A stretch of 64,000 nucleotides of DNA from Aphidius gifuensis (Eukaryota > Arthropoda > Insecta > Hymenoptera > Braconidae). The number at the start of each line of letters is the position of its first letter. The stretch's first letter is position 1. A model generated the notes under the pieces. The model ran no database searches, was not told where the DNA came from, and saw only the letters and a program-made list of their open reading frames with translations. The translations under genes and the position numbers were made by a program. Positions 1-13,268 of the stretch are shown one piece after another. The stretch is taken from NCBI RefSeq assembly GCF_014905175.1, contig NC_057788.1, forward strand, positions 6,448,001 to 6,512,000, in the 5' to 3' direction.

Positions 1-11
1 TTCAAACTTAC

Positions 12-3000
12 GTTGTTGTCTATCTTGACGTACTGGATCATTGAATTTACCATAATTTTTAGATGAATCATCTTTTCTATGTTCAGGCATTTTATTTCTT
101 GGATCATATCCACGTTTATCATGTTGTTGACCACGATTATTATGAGGATTATGATTATTATTAACAAGTCTATTGCTCATATTTGTAGTTGTGCTAGAAG
201 AAGTATTAGTTGTAGTATTGCTACTATTATTATTGCCAATATTATCAATATGATGACTCGAAATATGATTTGAATCTTGATGAATATTATGTGATGATAA
301 ATCAGGCAATGCTGAAGCAGAATCAGTAGTTGATGTACTAGTAGTATCCTTAGAATGACTACCACCAACTTGGATAGACTGTTGACCATGACTATGAGGA
401 TATCCTGGTGGTAATCGTTGTCGTGATTGTGAATTACTATTTGTACTTGAACTATGTCTTTGAGACGATGATTGTTGTTGCTGCTGTTGCTGTTGTTGTG
501 GTTGTTGTTGTTGTAGTTTTTGTTCTGGTCTATGATGATGATTATGATGAACATTTGTTTTTTGATTTGATAAAACTTGTTGTTTTCCTTGTTGACTACT
601 ACTCATTGCACCACTTGTACTCATAGATGAACTTGATTGTTGTTTGTGATGATGAGAATGATGTTTTTGTACATCTTGAGATGAATGACCAGGTACAAAT
701 CCACTATTAGCTAATTTTTCACGTTCTAAACGTTCACGTTCTTTCTTTTCACGATAATCACGATAATCACTTGGTTGTGGTCGACCTTGTGATTTTTTAT
801 TATCATCCTTTGAATCAGATGGATATATTTTTTGTGATTGAAATGATAAACCATCTGGTGCTGGTGAATTAACCTTACGTGGTTCAATATCAAATGGTGA
901 ATTAGCTAAACTTGGATTATGCATTGTTGGACTTTGTTTTTCTGATGCACTCATAATTTTTTTCTTCAAACGTGATGGACATTTATCAAATATATGAAGA
1001 AATTCAGCAGTTAATTGAGCCAAAAGTTCAGTTGTTACAGTCCTATCTACATACCAAAACCAGTGTTTTCCCTCATTGCTTTGTGGAATCTTTATAGAAA
1101 AATAAAATGAAAAAAAAAAACAATCAATTAATATTCATGGTAAAAATGATTATTAAATTTTTTCCATAGAGATTAATTGTCCCTACCTCCCAATTTGACC
1201 ATTTGCAGGCTAGATGAATGCAAAAACAGGCAACAACTGTTGGCTTATATTGCAGACACATGGTCGTTAGATGCAGGCTAAACATAAACGAGGGACAACC
1301 CATACTGTTTTAGTTTCATACTCATTTTAATTAATAAATAAATAAAATATATTTGATTTTAAGTGAAATATAAATTAATTAATTAAACTCAATTAAATAT
1401 ATAATATTAATATTATTTTTTTTGTTTTTTATCTACGTTATTAAATGATTTTAAAAAAAATTTTTTTACCGTCGTTAACAACAATCACTATGTAGATCTA
1501 TTAATTATTGTCATTATTTCTACGCAACATTCAATTGTTATTAATTTATTAATCTATGTTTATATATTGTGTTTTTCAAGTTCTCTTAAAGAACCCACAT
1601 GAAGAATGTTGCGCATCTTTTTTTTTTATTTATTAAAAATTTACTCAATCAATTATAAAGATGCAATTGCATGGAATTGAAAGAGTCCAGCAAGCATCAA
1701 GTAATTGTTTTTTTTATTTTTATCTTATCTTATTTGATACTATATTTTTTTTTTTTTTTTTTCGCTTAATATATAGGAAATATTGTGCTTATCCACCTGT
1801 TAGACGCCATGAAGTATGAAGTTTGAGACAAGTCCCTGCTCGCTGGAATTTAAATACACAATTTCTCAGTGTGATACTTTGGTCTATTTATCAAAAAATC
1901 TCCGTCGGATTTTTTTCTCTTTTGTGGTTTTAATATTAAATTGAGAATTTGCCTACCTTTTACTAGATGACAACATCGAACAACGTGAGTATGAGGATGA
2001 TCAATGGCAACATCAAAACCCAGTGTTTGGAGCAACACATTTTCATTGAAAACCAAGTCTTGAGCTTGCTCAAGGTATTGCTAAAAATTTATATATTTCA
2101 TTGATCATCAATAAAAATATTATACTTGCAAATTATGTTAATTTAAATTTACATGTAATGATGTTTTACCTCAGACTTTGTATCAATTGCAACTGACTCT
2201 GGATGTCGTTGAAGACACATATGTGCACATTTAATAACATGCTCAAGTTTCCTAGGTTGTTCTTCAACTTTAGCAGCCAAAAATAATGCTGCTGAAGCAA
2301 TTGCATTTCTATGAAATTGTGATAACGAATGAAACACATAAAATCTATGCATGTAAACAATTGCTGTGTTTATGCATAATTGCGTACTGTATATATAATT
2401 GTCATTAAGAAAAATTTTTATAATAATAATTATTGCTTAAATTAATTTACAAAATTCAAAGTAGAAAAATAAATTGCAAGAAAATAAAGAAAAGAAAGGA
2501 ATGATGACAATAGCCATGTGGTCAGATTAAAATGAAAAGAAGAGGAGGAGGAGGAAAAAACGATTAGGAAAACTCCAGGTGGTAATTTTTTACCTGAGTA
2601 AAAAAATCTGGAAATTTTCTAACCTCTGTTAAATATTTTTATGAGCCATCCATCTTGTACAGATAACAAAATAATTATCAAAAAAAATACATAATTACTT
2701 TTAACTGATATTTTTTGAGTAAAGATGAAATATTAATTACTCAATATTTTTTTGATGATTGGTGTTGGTACACCTGTCAAAGCCATGGGCAAACAATGCC
2801 GTGTGTACCACAACGTGACCCGATTAACCAGATATAATATTATGCACATGATGATTTTAACAGCAAATAAATGACGATCAAGGATAAAAAAAATATCAAT
2901 CCAAACTGAATAAATATTATTTTGATGATTGTCCAATTATTTAGGGGTAAAAAATACCAAAATTATATGAAAAAAAAAAACGGAGAATCCAAGAAAAAAA

Positions 3001-3432
3001 AAAGAAAAATATATAGAATGCGTGACCTCATCAGAATGTTGGGTTGTGGATGTCGATGTGAGGCTGTTTACGAAATGATAAATCATATTTATAATTGATT
3101 TAACGATAAAATAATATCAAAATATCATTATTTATAGTTGAAATTATATGAAATATGATTAATTTTAAATTGAAAATGTACTTAATTGTCGTTTTGATGA
3201 ATGTAAAAACATTGAAGATTATAGACAAGGGGTATAGAGGGGTAATGAACAAGTGTGATGAAAGTAATTTGTATAAAAAAGGATACACTTGTAATCGTTG
3301 TCCCATATCTTGAATAAAATTTGCAGCTTGTTGACGATAACTTAATTCCTTATCTGCATCTATTCCGTTTTTTCGACTTGGGGTATTTGCTAATTGTTCT
3401 TTTGTAAAGTACCATTTTTCGTCAGCCGCCAT
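12..3432 (-). CDS. CycT: Cyclin T, regulatory subunit of P-TEFb (partial, 3' end outside window)
   Basis: Partner of CDK9 in P-TEFb, which phosphorylates the RNA polymerase II C-terminal domain and releases paused polymerase in the nucleus. Exons read on the minus strand: 3432-3287, 2386-2170, 2080-1957, 1842-1797, 1277-1187, 1089-12; all joins keep phase. The N-terminus has WYFTKEQLANTPSRKNGID, then the cyclin box with INTAIVYMHRFY, FLAAKVEEQPRKLEHVIK, TLGFDVAIDHPHTHVV, DLSQTSYFMAS, LACKWSNWEIP and GKHWFWYVD, matching the family almost without gaps. Exon 4 is only 46 bp. The last exon in view encodes the usual disordered tail rich in His, Ser, Gln and Asn, with a Gln run near 470-520. It probably ends at position 12, where a GTAAGT donor follows, so the C-terminus lies beyond the window. 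The start ATG opens MAADEKWYF. The gene is divergent from the SQOR gene. Confidence 0.93.
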
Positions 3433-4283
3433 TTATTATGTTATATATACACAACTAAAAATTTCACTTATTTCACGTCTTCACTCACAATACACACACT
3501 TTTTCCGATGCCCACACCACTGCTTGAGCACAGCTACGAACGAGGTTCACACGTACAATGACGCTTTATTACTACGTTAATCAAAAATACTACCGGATGT
3601 CAAAAACGCCATCTATTTATATTAATTAGTCAAAAATGCAACTAAATGTCAAAAGTGCCATTTTTTTTTTTTGATTGGCTGTCTTTAAAATTGTTATTTT
3701 AATTAGAAAAACATACTTATTTTATTGCTTATATTTATTAAATTTTATTGCATTATTTAATGAATTTATTTTATTAATTAATTTGTTTCAATTTTAATTT
3801 AAAATTGAGTTTATACAGCTGGTTGATGGGGGGAGAGAGAACATCATGGCGGCCAACACACAAAAAGCGCGAATGATTTGAATAATTTATTTTGACATCT
3901 TTGTACACAATTATTAATTTCTCTTGTTCTTAACTGATTTTTTAACATTTTGATAAAATGATAATTTAAATGTTTAGCTAAACCATCAACAACAAATTAA
4001 ATTTTTACTTGATACGTTTAATTGAAAAAAAAAAAAAACAAAACAACTGTCAAAGAGAAAGTTTACAATTTTATTATGTAATAATTTAACTATCAATTAA
4101 TTTATTCTTATCAATGATAATTAAGAGATTATACTTACATATAATTAATTGCTTTAATTATAAATTTTATTTACTTAGTTATAAATAACTATTACGTATT
4201 TATCTAATTAACACATAACCTATTCCACTTTACCAACCACAACAACAACAACAACAACACAAGTCACAACAGTAAACATAAAA
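3433..4283. other. Divergent intergenic region between cyclin T and SQOR
   Basis: About 850 bp between two divergently transcribed genes, so it should hold both promoters and 5' UTRs. The part next to cyclin T (3430-3610) is less AT-rich and carries a purine/pyrimidine mix typical of a start region. Near 3830 there is a short GC-richer patch with a GGGGGAGAGAG tract. A CAA-repeat microsatellite lies near 4240-4258. No ORF or TATA box could be assigned with confidence. Confidence 0.5.
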
Positions 4284-6100
4284 ATGCTACGCATAAGCAA
4301 TAAGTTCATGACAATAAAAACATTGTCAAATGTTTATTCAACTAAAAATGTCCATCACAAGTGAGTTATTTAAAATTAAATAACAATTAAAAAACAAAAT
4401 GTAGTAAATTAATATTAAAGTAATTAATTGTGTCATTTATTTATTTGTTTTTATTTCAGTTGTAAAGTATTGGTTGTTGGTGGAGGAACAGGTGGTTGTA
4501 GTATGGCTGCAAAATTATCAAAAAAATTTAATAAATCACCTAATCATGTGATTATTGTTGAACCTTCTGAGGTGAAGATATTATTTTTTCTGGCAAATTT
4601 ATCAATTTATTAATCAATTATTTCCTGGTAACAGGTGCATTATTATCAGCCAATGTTTACATTAGTTGGTGGTGGTTTAAAAGAATTTTCATCATCACAC
4701 AGGCGAATGATTGATGTCTTGCCAAAAAATTCCCAATGGCTGAAAGACAGTGTCATGACATTTGATCCAGAATCAAATAAAGTAATAACAAAAAATGGTG
4801 ATACAATTGAGTATGAAATAATGCTAGTAGCAATGGGTCTCCAGCTCAATTGGAATAATATTCCTGGTCTTGTTGATGCACTGAAAAATCCTGAATCACA
4901 AGTATGCTCAATATACAGTTCAGAAACAGTGACAAAAGTTTTTGATAAAATTAAAAAAACTACAAATGGACCTGGTATATTTACTTTTCCAAATTCTCCA
5001 GTTAAGTGTCCTGGAGCACCACAAAAAATTGCCTACATTGCTGAGGATTACTGGCGCAAAGTACCAACCTTTGTTTAAAATTATAAAGCAAATTTATTTT
5101 ATTATAAATAATTAATTACTGTTTTTGGTTTTATAGAAAAAATTGAGAAAACAAATTGATGTGATATACAACACTTCATTGCCAGTTATATTTGGAGTTA
5201 AAAAATATGCTGATGCTTTGTGGAATGTTTGTGATAAGAGAGATATTAAAGTGAATGTTCAAACGTGCCTTGTTGAAGTTAAAGATGACAAGCATGAAGC
5301 TGTATTTCGAAATTTAAAAAATCCTGATGAAACGTTTACGAAAAAGGTAATTAATTAATTAATTAATTTTTTAATGTATTGTTTATAATTATTTTAATTT
5401 TCAGTATGGATTTTTACATGTAGTACCACCAATGGGTCCACCAGATGCTCTTAAATCAAATAAATTATTAACAAATGATGCTGGATTTCTTTGTGTAGAT
5501 TCACAAACTCTCACTCATTTAAAATATAAAAATATTTATGGTATTGGTGATTGTACATCTACACCAAATTCAAAAACTATGGCTGCTATTGGTAAGTTGT
5601 AAAATTTAATTTATAAACAAACGAGTTAATTAAATAAATTATTACAAGTGTTGTTAATGATTTGATTTATATTTTTTATATTTAGCTTCACAATCAAAAG
5701 TATTATACAAAAATATAATGAATGATTTTTCTGGTACGACAAATAAATTACATTACAATGGATATGCATCGTGTCCACTTGTAACTGGACCTGGTAAATG
5801 TATCATGGCTGAATTTGATTATAATCTTCAGCCACTAGAAACATTTCCAGTTGATCAAAAAAATGAACTTTGGATTATGTATTACATGAAAAAAGAATTA
5901 TTTCCATTTCTTTATTGGAATTTTATGCTCAAGTAAGTCAATATTTTTCTTATAATTAATTATTTTCTAAATAAACAAATAAACAAATTATATTTCTTTT
6001 TTTTTTTTTAAATAATAGAGGTAACTGGAATGGACCAGAATTTTTAAGAAAACTTTTATCAATTTTTAAAAGTAAAAATAAAAGTAAAGTGACAAAATAA
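4284..6100 (+). CDS. SQOR: Sulfide:quinone oxidoreductase, mitochondrial
   Basis: FAD enzyme of the inner mitochondrial membrane that oxidises hydrogen sulfide and passes electrons to ubiquinone. Seven exons: 4284-4360, 4460-4571, 4635-5060, 5137-5346, 5405-5591, 5686-5932, 6019-6100; total 446 aa, the usual family length. The first exon is a basic, Ser/Thr-rich leader (MLRISNKFMTIKTLSNVYST) consistent with mitochondrial import. The dinucleotide-binding motif VVGGGTGGCSMA follows, then HYYQPMFTLVGGG. CPGAPQK and YASCPLVTG carry the two cysteines that form the redox-active pair in known SQORs. IYGIGDCTSTPNSKT is the second FAD-contact motif. The start is the only ATG that gives a leader joined in phase to the Rossmann motif. 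No broken features were seen. Confidence 0.95.
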
Positions 6101-6802
6101 ATTATTGATTTTATATATTATTATTAATGAATAATTATTATTTTTAATGCAATAATAAATTTAAGAATTAAAAAAAATTTATTTACTTTAAATATATATG
6201 TATGTGTCCTTTTATTTTTCAATTGAAGAAATGATTTTTTTCGATCCCAGAAAAAATATTTCATCGAAATTTTTCGATTTTATTTCGAATTTTAATAACT
6301 TGTTTTATAGATTGATAAAATCCAAATGAAAAATAATTATTTGTTAATTTAAAACAATTAATTTCAATACTAAATTTGTAAAAAATTAAATTAATAATTT
6401 ATAATAATAAAAGTATCAAAAAATATTAATTATTTTCATTAAAATTACAGCTATCACTATTATAAATATTAAAAAATAAATTTAAATAATCAGTCAATAT
6501 TAATTTATAGCGACATATATTTTTACCATGAATTAAAAGTAAATATATATATTTCCTTTTTTTTATTCATTTTTTTTTTTTTTACAAAATTTTAAATGAC
6601 ATTATAATTAATTATTATTATTATTTGCTTTGAGTAAAAAATTTTTTTCTCTGATGGAAATAATTCCGAGTTTAATTTCAAAATTTGTATCATGATTCGG
6701 TTGCCAATATAAAACACTGAACATATCAGTTAAAAAAATAAAAATAATAACTTTTACATTAGTTTTTTATCAAAAAAAATAAAATAACATATGAAAATTT
6801 AT
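6101..6802. other. Convergent 3' flank of SQOR and the MIF4G gene
   Basis: About 700 bp of very AT-rich sequence between two converging genes. An AATAAA-like signal lies about 50 bp after the SQOR stop (near 6152). The rest is A/T homopolymer and simple sequence with no coding potential or RNA gene that I could recognise. Confidence 0.5.
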
Positions 6803-8100
6803 TTAATAATCTTTGTCGAATCTGTCATCATGTCCCCAAGCTTTTTTTCCATCATTCCAATTTGACCATTGAGCATCAGAATTTTTATCTTTTTTTCCCA
6901 TTGGTTTTTTGTCATTTTTAAAATCTTTGTCTTTGTATTCATTTGCACCTGATCCTCTAATTGCCCTTGGACGTCCAGAATTATTAACTGATGATTTTGG
7001 TGATGTTTTATCATGTTGTTTTTGTTGATGAGATACTTGTGATGCTTGTCCATTATTTCCAGTAAGTGAGAGTCGTTTCTCAATACCAGAATTTACTAAA
7101 CAAAATATATTACATTTAATAAAATCGTTTGACTTGAATTAACAAATCAAGTCAATTAAAAATGAATATTAATTACCATTTTTTTGATGAGTCAATTGAG
7201 AATCTGTCTTATTAACAGGATCATTTGTTTTGGTATATGGACTAGAAGTATTTGTTGATGTATTATTCCAATAATCATGACCCAATTGTTCAACATAAAA
7301 CATTTTTAATTCAACAGGAAGAATTTGGTATTTATGATTATCCAAATCAATCATCAATGACAACATTCCTCGTGATTTAAGACTTAAATTTTTGACTATT
7401 AAAATTCGTCTTGCTTGAATTATCAAGTTTGATAATTCTCCTGGTTGTAATGAGTACAGTTTTTTTCCAGTTATCAATAGCTGGAATAAGCAAAAATAAA
7501 TATTTTTAAAGATAATTAATTTATAAATATAATAATGAAAATTAAATATATATTTATTACCTGAGTAAGAACTAGTTCAATGTCATCTTCATTCAATGTG
7601 TTTAAAAGCATTTCAAGACAACTTATCACTGGACTAGCCATTATTTTACTTATTGCGTTACTGATAATAAATTTATCAAAAAATTCACATAAAAAATAAG
7701 TAAAATTTGAAAATTTAACAACATTTTGACTAAATAATTCATCACGTTTTTCAAAACTCAATTGTAGCTGTGTTAAAAAAAGACTCGAACGAAATTTTAT
7801 TTGTTTCAATATTGAAATAATTCTGTTAGCAAAATCACGATCATCAAGTGCTTCTTGATAAATTGTTTCAATATTTTTAATATTATCATCAGTCAAATCT
7901 CCTTGAAATGTTAATAGATTAATCAGTGAACTACTTGAATCATCATTACACAATTTATCATTGATATTTAAATTGTAGATAAGTTCAACAATCTCATCTT
8001 TTGGACCAGGTGGTGGTTGTCCTGGTCGTCTCAATGAAGCATCCTGAGTATTTTTACCCCAACCACGACCTCTGCCAACTCCAACACCAACAGATGTCAT
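6803..8100 (-). CDS. MIF4G-domain protein (MIF4GD/CTIF/PAIP1-like translation factor)
   Basis: Predicted cytoplasmic protein with a single eIF4G middle (HEAT-type) domain; relatives bridge mRNA-end-binding proteins to the translation machinery. Exons on the minus strand: 8100-7561, 7480-7177, 7095-6803; 378 aa. The N-terminus is Gly/Arg-rich (GVGVGRGRGWGK) and then Pro-rich. The helical domain runs from about residue 35 to 260, with SRGMLSLMIDL and ILPVELKMFYVEQLG at its end, which resembles the last helices of MIF4GD and CTIF. The C-terminal ~90 residues are disordered and charged, ending in Lys/Asp and Trp-containing repeats (QWSNWND, KKAWGHDD). A 5' UTR intron is likely, with donor GTAAGA near 8172 and acceptor TTGATTAG just before AAA-ATG. 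The family is clear, but the exact orthologue is not; PAIP1 or CTIF remain possible. Confidence 0.8.
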
Positions 8101-9857
8101 TTTCTAATCAACAAAACAAAAATAAAACAATATAAATTAAACAATAATTAAAACAACAATCAATTGTCTTACCAGCTATCTTTTTTTTTTTCAATCAAAA
8201 CAAAACAAAGGAAAAAAAATAAAGATGTTATTGTTATTTGTTACTCAACAAGCTAGATGTTTATTTATTTAATTAAATGATCAATCACTCTTCAAGAATA
8301 TTATTAATAGATTTAATTTTTTTTTAAATGCAATACTCGCTGAATGTGAAAGTATAGTTCACAGATGAAAGCAGAAAGCTGACTTCAGTGAAATTTTACA
8401 GACAAATAAATAAAATATAGGTACGCATGTATACATACTGAGAACTGTGAAGTGGTCGTTGATCCTTCAGTCTTCACACAAACAGCCCTTATTGTATGTG
8501 TGGGTATAGCTATTTATATTTTTGTTTAGTCAACAATTCAATATTTGCAACAATTTGCAACTTCAATTTTTATGAATGCTAACCTGCAAAGAATATAATA
8601 TAATAACAATAAAAAACATATGGATCAACTTGTCAATATTGTTATTGATAAAATTGATGAATAATTTTTCATAAATAATTTTAAAATATGTACAGTTAAT
8701 ATTTATATATGTAGGTATATGATGAATTGATATTATTATTTTTACCTTTATTTATTGTTTTTTAATTGTCAAATAATGTGACATCCATTTTGTTCAATGT
8801 TTTATTATCACACATAACTGCACATAACATATGTACATAATATATAATGTTGGTTGTTTTTTAGGGACTCTAACAAATTCTATCCTGCTCTATCAATAAC
8901 AGGAGCTTTTAAAAAAAAAATAAATTAATAACCATTGTTTGTTATGTATTAATATGAATGACACGTTGTCATGTCTAGATGACTTTTGAGGCCACAATAA
9001 TATCCTTGGAAGTGAGTTTGCGTGATAGAAATATAAAAAAAATTATTCAAGTGTTATAATTTTTTTAATAATGAACATTGAACAACACAGTTTGATTGGT
9101 TGATTAATAACAACAACAACAACAACAACAAAGAGCAGGATTATAGGTGGAAAGTAAGATATAACATAGTTGAATTTACAAGTGAAGATATAGAGTTATA
9201 GACCCATATGTTTTGGCACCAAGAGAAAGGAAGACAGATAATAAGCTGACACATCAACTTTCGAGGTTGACTCGTTTATTTATTTATTTTTTTTTTAATA
9301 ACTCATATTTTTTTTTATTATTATTTTCATCTCCCTCTCCAATCACTTGGCTCTTTTTGTTTTTATTTTTTATTCTTATAATTATTATTATTTTTTTACA
9401 GTGCTACTTGATGTTATTACTATCTCTGTTCCTATCGCTGTCAGCGCTATCAAATCATCAGAATAATATTATATTTCTCTCTGCCATTCTGTTGTATACT
9501 TTGGTCTGTGTATCAAGTCACATTGGGCACATTGGACTCTTGTAACAACGACACTTGCATACCCCATCATCAAGTCATATTATTACACTATCAATTATTA
9601 TCATTTTTTATTGTTCAATTAGTTGTTTTATATCTTCATCAACTTGTCTATTATTTTTTTTTATAGCAATAGATTTTATATTTACAATTGATTAATGTGT
9701 TTTTTTATTTTTTTTATACATACTCAATTTGTGAAGTAAAAAAAAAGAATCATATATATTTTTTTGCTGGAGTGATTGGTGTTTATTAAATAAGTGATAT
9801 ACTAACTTTTTTATTTTTTTGTGTTGTAATTAGATTAAATATTAAGCATTATTAATA
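8101..9857. other. Divergent intergenic/5' region, MIF4G gene to ACBD5
   Basis: About 1.75 kb holding the start regions of two divergent genes. It contains the probable 5' UTR intron of the MIF4G gene (about 8106-8172). A CAA trinucleotide microsatellite lies at about 9110-9131, and long T-rich stretches run from 9280 to 9400. The long ORF near 9213-9545 is T-rich simple sequence and does not look coding. Confidence 0.45.
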
Positions 9858-12088
9858 ATGACAACCCAGGAAAAATTTGATGCAGCTGTCAATGTCATAA
9901 GGAATTTGCCTAAAAATGGTATGTTTTTTTTAAAGGAAAATAATTGTTATTAATTTAATTTTTATGGATATGTTATTGTGACGTCATTTAAATGAACATG
10001 CGATTTTAAAATGTTACAAAGTTCAATTATTTATCTCGTGCATTCTCCGCATTTAATATTATTTTACAAGCATCATTATTATTTATGTTATTCTTTTGAA
10101 AAAAATAATATCTAATTAATATTTATGAACTTGATAAGGAATTAATTTTTTTTCTTTCGAATAATCCTTGGCACGAAAAACTGGATTTAATCAATAACCA
10201 TTAAAACAGTTTAAATCATTAATTTTATTTATTTTATTTATTGTATTCAAATGCAAATTTGTTCCTTTTTTTTTTTATTTTTTATTTTTAAATCATGTTT
10301 AGAGTTGTTTATTCCATTGAATTTTTCGAAAGTGATAATGGTCATCTGGTCAGGCTTCGATGACTTGCATGAAGAATTGAATTTTACACTTTCACGTTTT
10401 TTTTATAATTAATAATTCATAATAATAATTATATATTTTTTTGGTAATATTAGTTTCATAAAATTTGTACTGTATTTATATTTAAATCTTCCAGTTAATT
10501 AAAAATTTTTTCTTTGCAGTCTGATAATTTTGATGATTAAAAAAATTTCCAAATTGTCATTATAATATTATGTCTCCTAAAATTTTGTGTAGAAAAATTA
10601 TTTATTTAAAAATACATTACAAAACAAACGAGCAATGCCACAAATGATTAAAATAAAACCACAAAAAATAATAAATAAAATTTGTCAAGTTAAAAAACAT
10701 TAAAGAAAATTGCAAGATAGTAAATTGAGTTTTCTCAAATATATATAATTTAATTTTTTAAATTTATATTATTTATATTATTTGTTAATAATAGTAAATT
10801 ATTGTTTGTTTTTTTTTTCTTTTATTCTTTCAGGTGCATATCAGCCAAGTCATGAACTACAATTGCGATTTTATGCATATTTTAAACAAGCAACAAAAGG
10901 ACCATGTCAACAAGCAAAACCAGCATTTTGGGAAGTTGTAAAAAAAGCTAAATGGGATGCTTGGATGAGACTTGGAAATATGAGTCGTAATGAGGCGATG
11001 AATAATTATGTTGATGAATTAAAAAAAATTGTTGAAACAATGTCATATACAGATAATGTTGCAAATTTTTTGGGTAGTTTAGATTCATTTTATGAAAGTG
11101 TACCATCAGAAGATCTTGAATTACTTGTTGGTCCTGTAATTGAAAGAATGAGGTCACAACCTGGTTCACCTCTTTCCGGTTCACCTCTAGGTATAAAAAT
11201 AAATAAATAAATAATCTATAATTAATGTATCAAACTATACACTTTTTTCTATAACATAGATAAAAAAATTGATCAGAAAGTAATGGTAATTGTATGTTAC
11301 AGGATCGAGGGAAACTTCACCACACAGGGTAAGAAATACATCACGTCACATAACAAGTAGCCTGGAAACAAGTCCAGCAAGTAGTCACAGTGCAAGTCCA
11401 CTACCTCCAGATACTGATGGTGAAGAAGATGAATTTAAAGACACCGTTGAAGTAACTATGACCTTTCATTTTTAAATTAATATTATTTCTCAGCATCCTT
11501 TCTCCTATTTGTAACATTCATATATTATTATTATTATTATTATATATTAATAATATTATTTTAATTTCACTTTCACAGACAGCTCCTGAAAAAGTTTTAA
11601 CTAAATCATCAATTGGTGCTTCACGAACAATACCAGTACCTGTCAATTTAACAAATGGATTTAAAGATGATTTAACTGAACCAACAAATGATGCTAAACA
11701 ATTATGTGAACGAGGACGTACGAGAGATAAAAAAGATGATAAAAATAAAAATGCTGAATTTTTAAATCAAATTGCTGTGACAATGCAAAATTTACAACGA
11801 GATTTGGATAGAATTACTGGAAGAGTTAGGAGTCTAGAAGGACAAGCTTTACATGCATTAGCTCCACAATCTGTATGTTATTTTATTTATTGTTTTTAAT
11901 TAGTTAAAAATATTTATAATAATTTTATAAATACATTATTTAATTAGGAATGTGCTGTTAATGTACAATCAAGATGGTGGCCACTGCCAGATTGTTCACC
12001 AAAATTATTAACATTTTTAATATTGTGGCCATTTGTTGCCCAGGGTATTATTGCATTCACCCAACGCTATCGCCAAAGAAGAACCTGA
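9858..12088 (+). CDS. ACBD5: Acyl-CoA-binding domain protein 5 (ACBD5), peroxisomal tail-anchored
   Basis: Binds long-chain acyl-CoA at the peroxisome surface and, in vertebrates, tethers peroxisomes to the ER through VAP proteins. Five exons: 9858-9918, 10834-11190, 11303-11451, 11579-11872, 11948-12088; 333 aa. The ACB domain fills residues ~1-100 (KFDAAVNVIRNLP, LRFYAYFKQATKGPC, AKWDAWMRLGNMS). Residues ~175-187 contain DGEEDEFKDTVE, an acidic-flanked FFAT-like motif in the position of the vertebrate one. A coiled coil (IAVTMQNLQRDLDRI) precedes the tail anchor LLTFLILWPFVAQGIIAF. The protein ends in basic residues (RYRQRRT), which favours peroxisomal targeting. Intron 1 is 915 bp. Confidence 0.92.
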
Positions 12089-13268
12089 TTATTTTAATTA
12101 TCAGAATATATTTAATATAACGTGAATTAACTATGTCTAATTATTTAATAATAATGCATTTTAATGAATTTTAAAGAAAAGAAAAAAATTGTTTTCATAG
12201 ACAACAATATATTGCTCAAACAATGTTTTTTTTTCTTTTGATATATCAAAGTGCAAATATCACCGAATATTTAATAATTTAAATTGTTGTGGTTATAGGT
12301 ATTTATAAAAATGTTGAATAATTGATAAACAACTATTGACCTATATAAGCATATTTTTAAATTGCAAAAAAAAAGTCAATTTTTTAATACATTGTTATTT
12401 ATATTTTGCAAAATTACACTTAGATTTTTAAATTACGTTTTTAAATAATTCAATTTAATAAAAAATTATATTTATAAATTATTAATTATATAGATATATA
12501 TATTGTACTATAGAAAATATATGGGATAAGTGAGAATTTTTTTTATTCATCGAATTTATTAAGCTCGTATATTGAAAATAGTTGAAGATAAAATTTAAAA
12601 ATATACAATATTATATCAAGATAAAAACCACCTGTTATTCACAAATGTAATATATTATTATATATATAAAAAATATTAAGTTTTTTAATATATAAACAAA
12701 GCTGGTGTTTTTCATTTTATATTTAATTTAATTTTATAATTTTTTTAATGCTTTTTTTGTTCTTTAAATTTATGAAGCTGTTTTCTTTTCAAGTTGGTTA
12801 AAGTTTTAATTATTTCAGTATATTTTTTTATAAAAAAATCATCTTTATTCTAATTTTTTTATATAATTAATTTTTAAATTTATAAAATGTGGAGAAAAAA
12901 GATAGAGCGCTGTCTGGTAGATAAAAAAATAATTGCCCTGTCAGATGGCGTCATATCATTTTTTCTATGTTTTTTTTTTTTAATTTGACAGACGCTGATA
13001 AGCACTGATAAGCTGATAGTAAAAAAAAATAAATAAATAAAAGTCTTTGTCCTGCTTCTGTCTGATTTTGGTCACTCTAGAGTGAATTATAATATCATTC
13101 TACAGGTTGTATCAATTATACAGTCATCCATTTATATTCTCTTCAATTTATTTGTCAAAAAGTTATTTATAAACATCAAAAAATTTGTGGAATTAAATTA
13201 CATTAAAAAAAAGTAAACATATGTTTTTGACAACACAAAAATAAACAAATAGAAAATCTATAAATATC
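12089..13268. other. Intergenic region, ACBD5 to acid phosphatase
   Basis: About 1.2 kb. The first half is the AT-rich 3' flank of ACBD5. The part around 12895-13150 is less AT-rich (CTGTCTGGTAG, CTGATAAGCACTGATAAGCTGATAG, TCTGCTTCTGTCTG) and is the likely promoter and 5' UTR of the phosphatase. It includes two or three near-repeats of CTGATAAG, a GATA-type site. No ORF was seen. Confidence 0.45.

Noticed and set aside
9213..9545. 110-codon ORF upstream of ACBD5
   Set aside because: T-rich low-complexity sequence giving Phe/Leu/Ile runs; no start context, no domain, and it lies in a promoter region.
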